Origin: Methanosaeta sp. PtaB.Bin018
Lineage (GTDB): Archaea > Halobacteriota > Methanosarcinia > Methanotrichales > Methanotrichaceae
Length of the DNA: 53,197 nt
NCBI GenBank assembly: GCA_002067755.1
Contig: MVQH01000095.1
Location: 1-53,197, forward strand
Direction of reading: 5' to 3'
Positions 51,917 through 53,197 of this stretch are shown here, piece after piece. The position numbers and the translations under genes are program-made. The notes beneath the pieces were generated by a model. The model ran no database searches, was not told the DNA's origin, and saw nothing but the letters and a program-made list of their open reading frames with translations. Position 1 is the first letter of the stretch; each line of letters begins with the position of its first letter.

Positions 51917-52993
51917 TTATGTCTCGCATGAGACCTTTGCTGGCAGGTCAGGGTAAAATCTCCCTCTCAGCTTCAGGGCCACGTTCACGAGGGCGATCAG
52001 CACAGGAACTTCGATGAGCGGCCCGATCACTGCTGCAAAGGCCTCTTGAGATGCGATGCCAAAGACGCCCACAGCCACAGCGATAGCCAGCTCGAAGTTG
52101 TTGCTGGCGGCCGTGAATGACAAAGCCGCAGTATTCTCGTAGTTCACGCCCAGCTTGTATGCCATGAAGAAGCTGACAAAGAACATTAGCAGGAAGTATG
52201 CTGCCAGGGGTATGGCCACTCGCACCACATCAAGGGGAAGCTGTACTATGTAGTCGCCCTTCAATGAGAACATCACAATGATTGTGAAGAGCAATGCAAT
52301 CAGAGTTATGGGAGAGATCTTGGGAATGAAATCCCTCTCGTACCAGCTTCTTCCTTTGGCCTTCATCAGACCGAATCTGGTGATCATTCCTGCCAGAAAT
52401 GGTATCCCCAGATAGATGAATACGCTCTCTGCGATCTGGGCGACTGTTACATCGACCAGAGTTCCCTCGGCTATGCCAAGGGCTGCAGGAAGCACTGTGA
52501 TGAAGACATAGGCATAGACAGAGTAGAACAAGACCTGAAAGATGGAATTCAATCCCACCAGGGCGGCGCAATACTCGGTGCAGCCACAGGCAAGCTCATT
52601 CCAGACTATGACCATGGCGATGCATCTTGCAAGGCCGATGAGGATTATCCCGTACATTAGGTGAGGATAATCTCGCAGGAAGATCACTGCCAGTGCAAAC
52701 ATTAGAATGGGACCTACTATCCAGTTCTGCACAAGTGAGAGGCTAAGGACCTTCCTATCCTTGAAAACTTTCCCCAATTCTTCATACTTTACTTTGGCCA
52801 GCGGCGGATACATCATCAGAATGAGGCCGATAGCGATAGGTATCGATGTTGTGCCGATCTGCAAGCTTAAGATAAACTGAGTAATTCCTGGTGCATAGTA
52901 GCCTGCGGCCACGCCGAGGAACATGGCCACGAATATCCAGACGGTAAGGTAACGGGATAGAAAATCCAGTCCCTTACTTACACCATTTGACAT
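51917..52993 (-). CDS. Acr3-type permease (arsenite exporter family)
   Basis: 358 residues with ten membrane helices, family Acr3 (bile/arsenite/riboflavin superfamily). It has the key motif [12 protein letters not shown] with C124, the Cys required for arsenite transport in known Acr3, and [20 protein letters not shown] in the last part. Unusual: three further cysteines, C136, C138 and C142 ([11 protein letters not shown]), follow directly. It exports As(III) or possibly another soft or thiolated oxyanion. Gap of 20 bp to the regulator; 33 bp after the rhodanese. Confidence 0.92.
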   Translation of the reverse strand: MSNGVSKGLDFLSRYLTVWIFVAMFLGVAAGYYAPGITQFILSLQIGTTSIPIAIGLILMMYPPLAKVKYEELGKVFKDRKVLSLSLVQNWIVGPILMFALAVIFLRDYPHLMYGIILIGLARCIAMVIVWNELACGCTEYCAALVGLNSIFQVLFYSVYAYVFITVLPAALGIAEGTLVDVTVAQIAESVFIYLGIPFLAGMITRFGLMKAKGRSWYERDFIPKISPITLIALLFTIIVMFSLKGDYIVQLPLDVVRVAIPLAAYFLLMFFVSFFMAYKLGVNYENTAALSFTAASNNFELAIAVAVGVFGIASQEAFAAVIGPLIEVPVLIALVNVALKLRGRFYPDLPAKVSCET

Positions 52994-53026
52994 TTAACTC
53001 ATCCCTCTCCTGCCTAAGTTGTTCAC

Positions 53027-53197
53027 TTAACTGCCAAGCTTTGTAAACTTCGAGCCTGCAGAGCTTCCCATGGATGTGATAGCTGCGGTCTGCGAGTTTG
53101 CTGTATCATGCTCTTTCCAATCCTCCCATGTGTAGATGCTGGCCTTGTATCCCATGAGCTGCAGAGCATACCAGACCAGAGATGACCGGCTGTAGTC
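53027..53197 (-). CDS. Rhodanese-like protein, C-terminal part only
   Basis: The visible 56 C-terminal residues include YSRSSLVWYALQLMGYKASI and YTWEDWKEHD, the rhodanese segment just after the active-site loop. The catalytic cysteine would be just beyond the right edge. It ends 33 bp before the acr3 start on the same strand, so it is the first visible gene of the sulfur/arsenic operon. The N-terminus and any signal peptide are outside the window. Confidence 0.75.
   Translation of the reverse strand, partial: DYSRSSLVWYALQLMGYKASIYTWEDWKEHDTANSQTAAITSMGSSAGSKFTKLGS

Overview
The window is archaeal and comes from an acetate-using methanogen, most probably a Methanothrix (Methanosaeta) close to M. 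soehngenii. The evidence is the cdhA-cdhB-cdhC block for acetyl-CoA decarbonylase/synthase (ACDS), a Sec61-beta subunit, archaeal TATA boxes about 26 bp upstream of several start codons, DtdA, the archaeal/anaerobe homocysteine pathway, and a moderate GC content. The species name is inference; the methanogen assignment is strong.

Layout. 1-4.1 kb: ACDS genes on the minus strand (cdhC runs off the left edge). 4.2-6.5 kb: cobamide side-chain operon (CobD, Cys-rich small-domain protein, CbiB). 6.6-10.9 kb: an unknown protein convergent with a 1223-residue TPR protein. 11.2-16.1 kb: homocysteine-forming pair (NIL/ferredoxin and DUF39-CBS proteins), two radical-SAM enzymes and a small winged-helix-like protein. 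16.3-19.3 kb: indolepyruvate:ferredoxin oxidoreductase (iorAB) with a HEAT-repeat gene. 19.5-23.1 kb: dodecin, several unknowns, family 4 uracil-DNA glycosylase, a sugar nucleotidyltransferase and a 30-residue membrane peptide. 23.1-27.6 kb: secreted proteins, a SPASM radical-SAM enzyme and a membrane-anchored TPR protein.

27.7-34.7 kb is a probable nickel-supply and CODH-maturation locus: two paralogous family 5 solute-binding proteins, DppB/DppC permeases, a DUF4198 protein, a CooC ATPase with its CxC motif and a CooT protein with Cys2. It matches the nickel need of the ACDS at the left end. No transporter ATPase is visible.

34.8-41.9 kb: DtdA, a duplicated-wHTH regulator with a promoter palindrome, a metallo-hydrolase, adenylosuccinate lyase, an EncFtn-like half-ferritin, Sec61-beta and a beta-helix surface protein. 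42.4-43.5 kb is a gene-poor scar with nested inverted repeats and a broken IS21 istB remnant. 43.6-46.6 kb: two paralogous FtsX/MacB-type permeases and three tiny proteins, two of them zinc-binding.

46.6-53.2 kb is a metal, thiol and sulfur block on the minus strand: CopA copper ATPase, a ferredoxin-thioredoxin reductase/rubredoxin fusion with glutaredoxin, then a compact run of rhodanese (partial), Acr3 permease, an ArsR-HTH/[4Fe-4S] fusion and three DsrE/F/H (TusDCB)-like proteins. That last run is the best candidate for an undescribed system: a sulfur relay coupled to an Acr3 transporter under an iron-sulfur regulator.

No rRNA, tRNA or CRISPR array was recognised. All functions are from reading motifs by eye; no searches were run.
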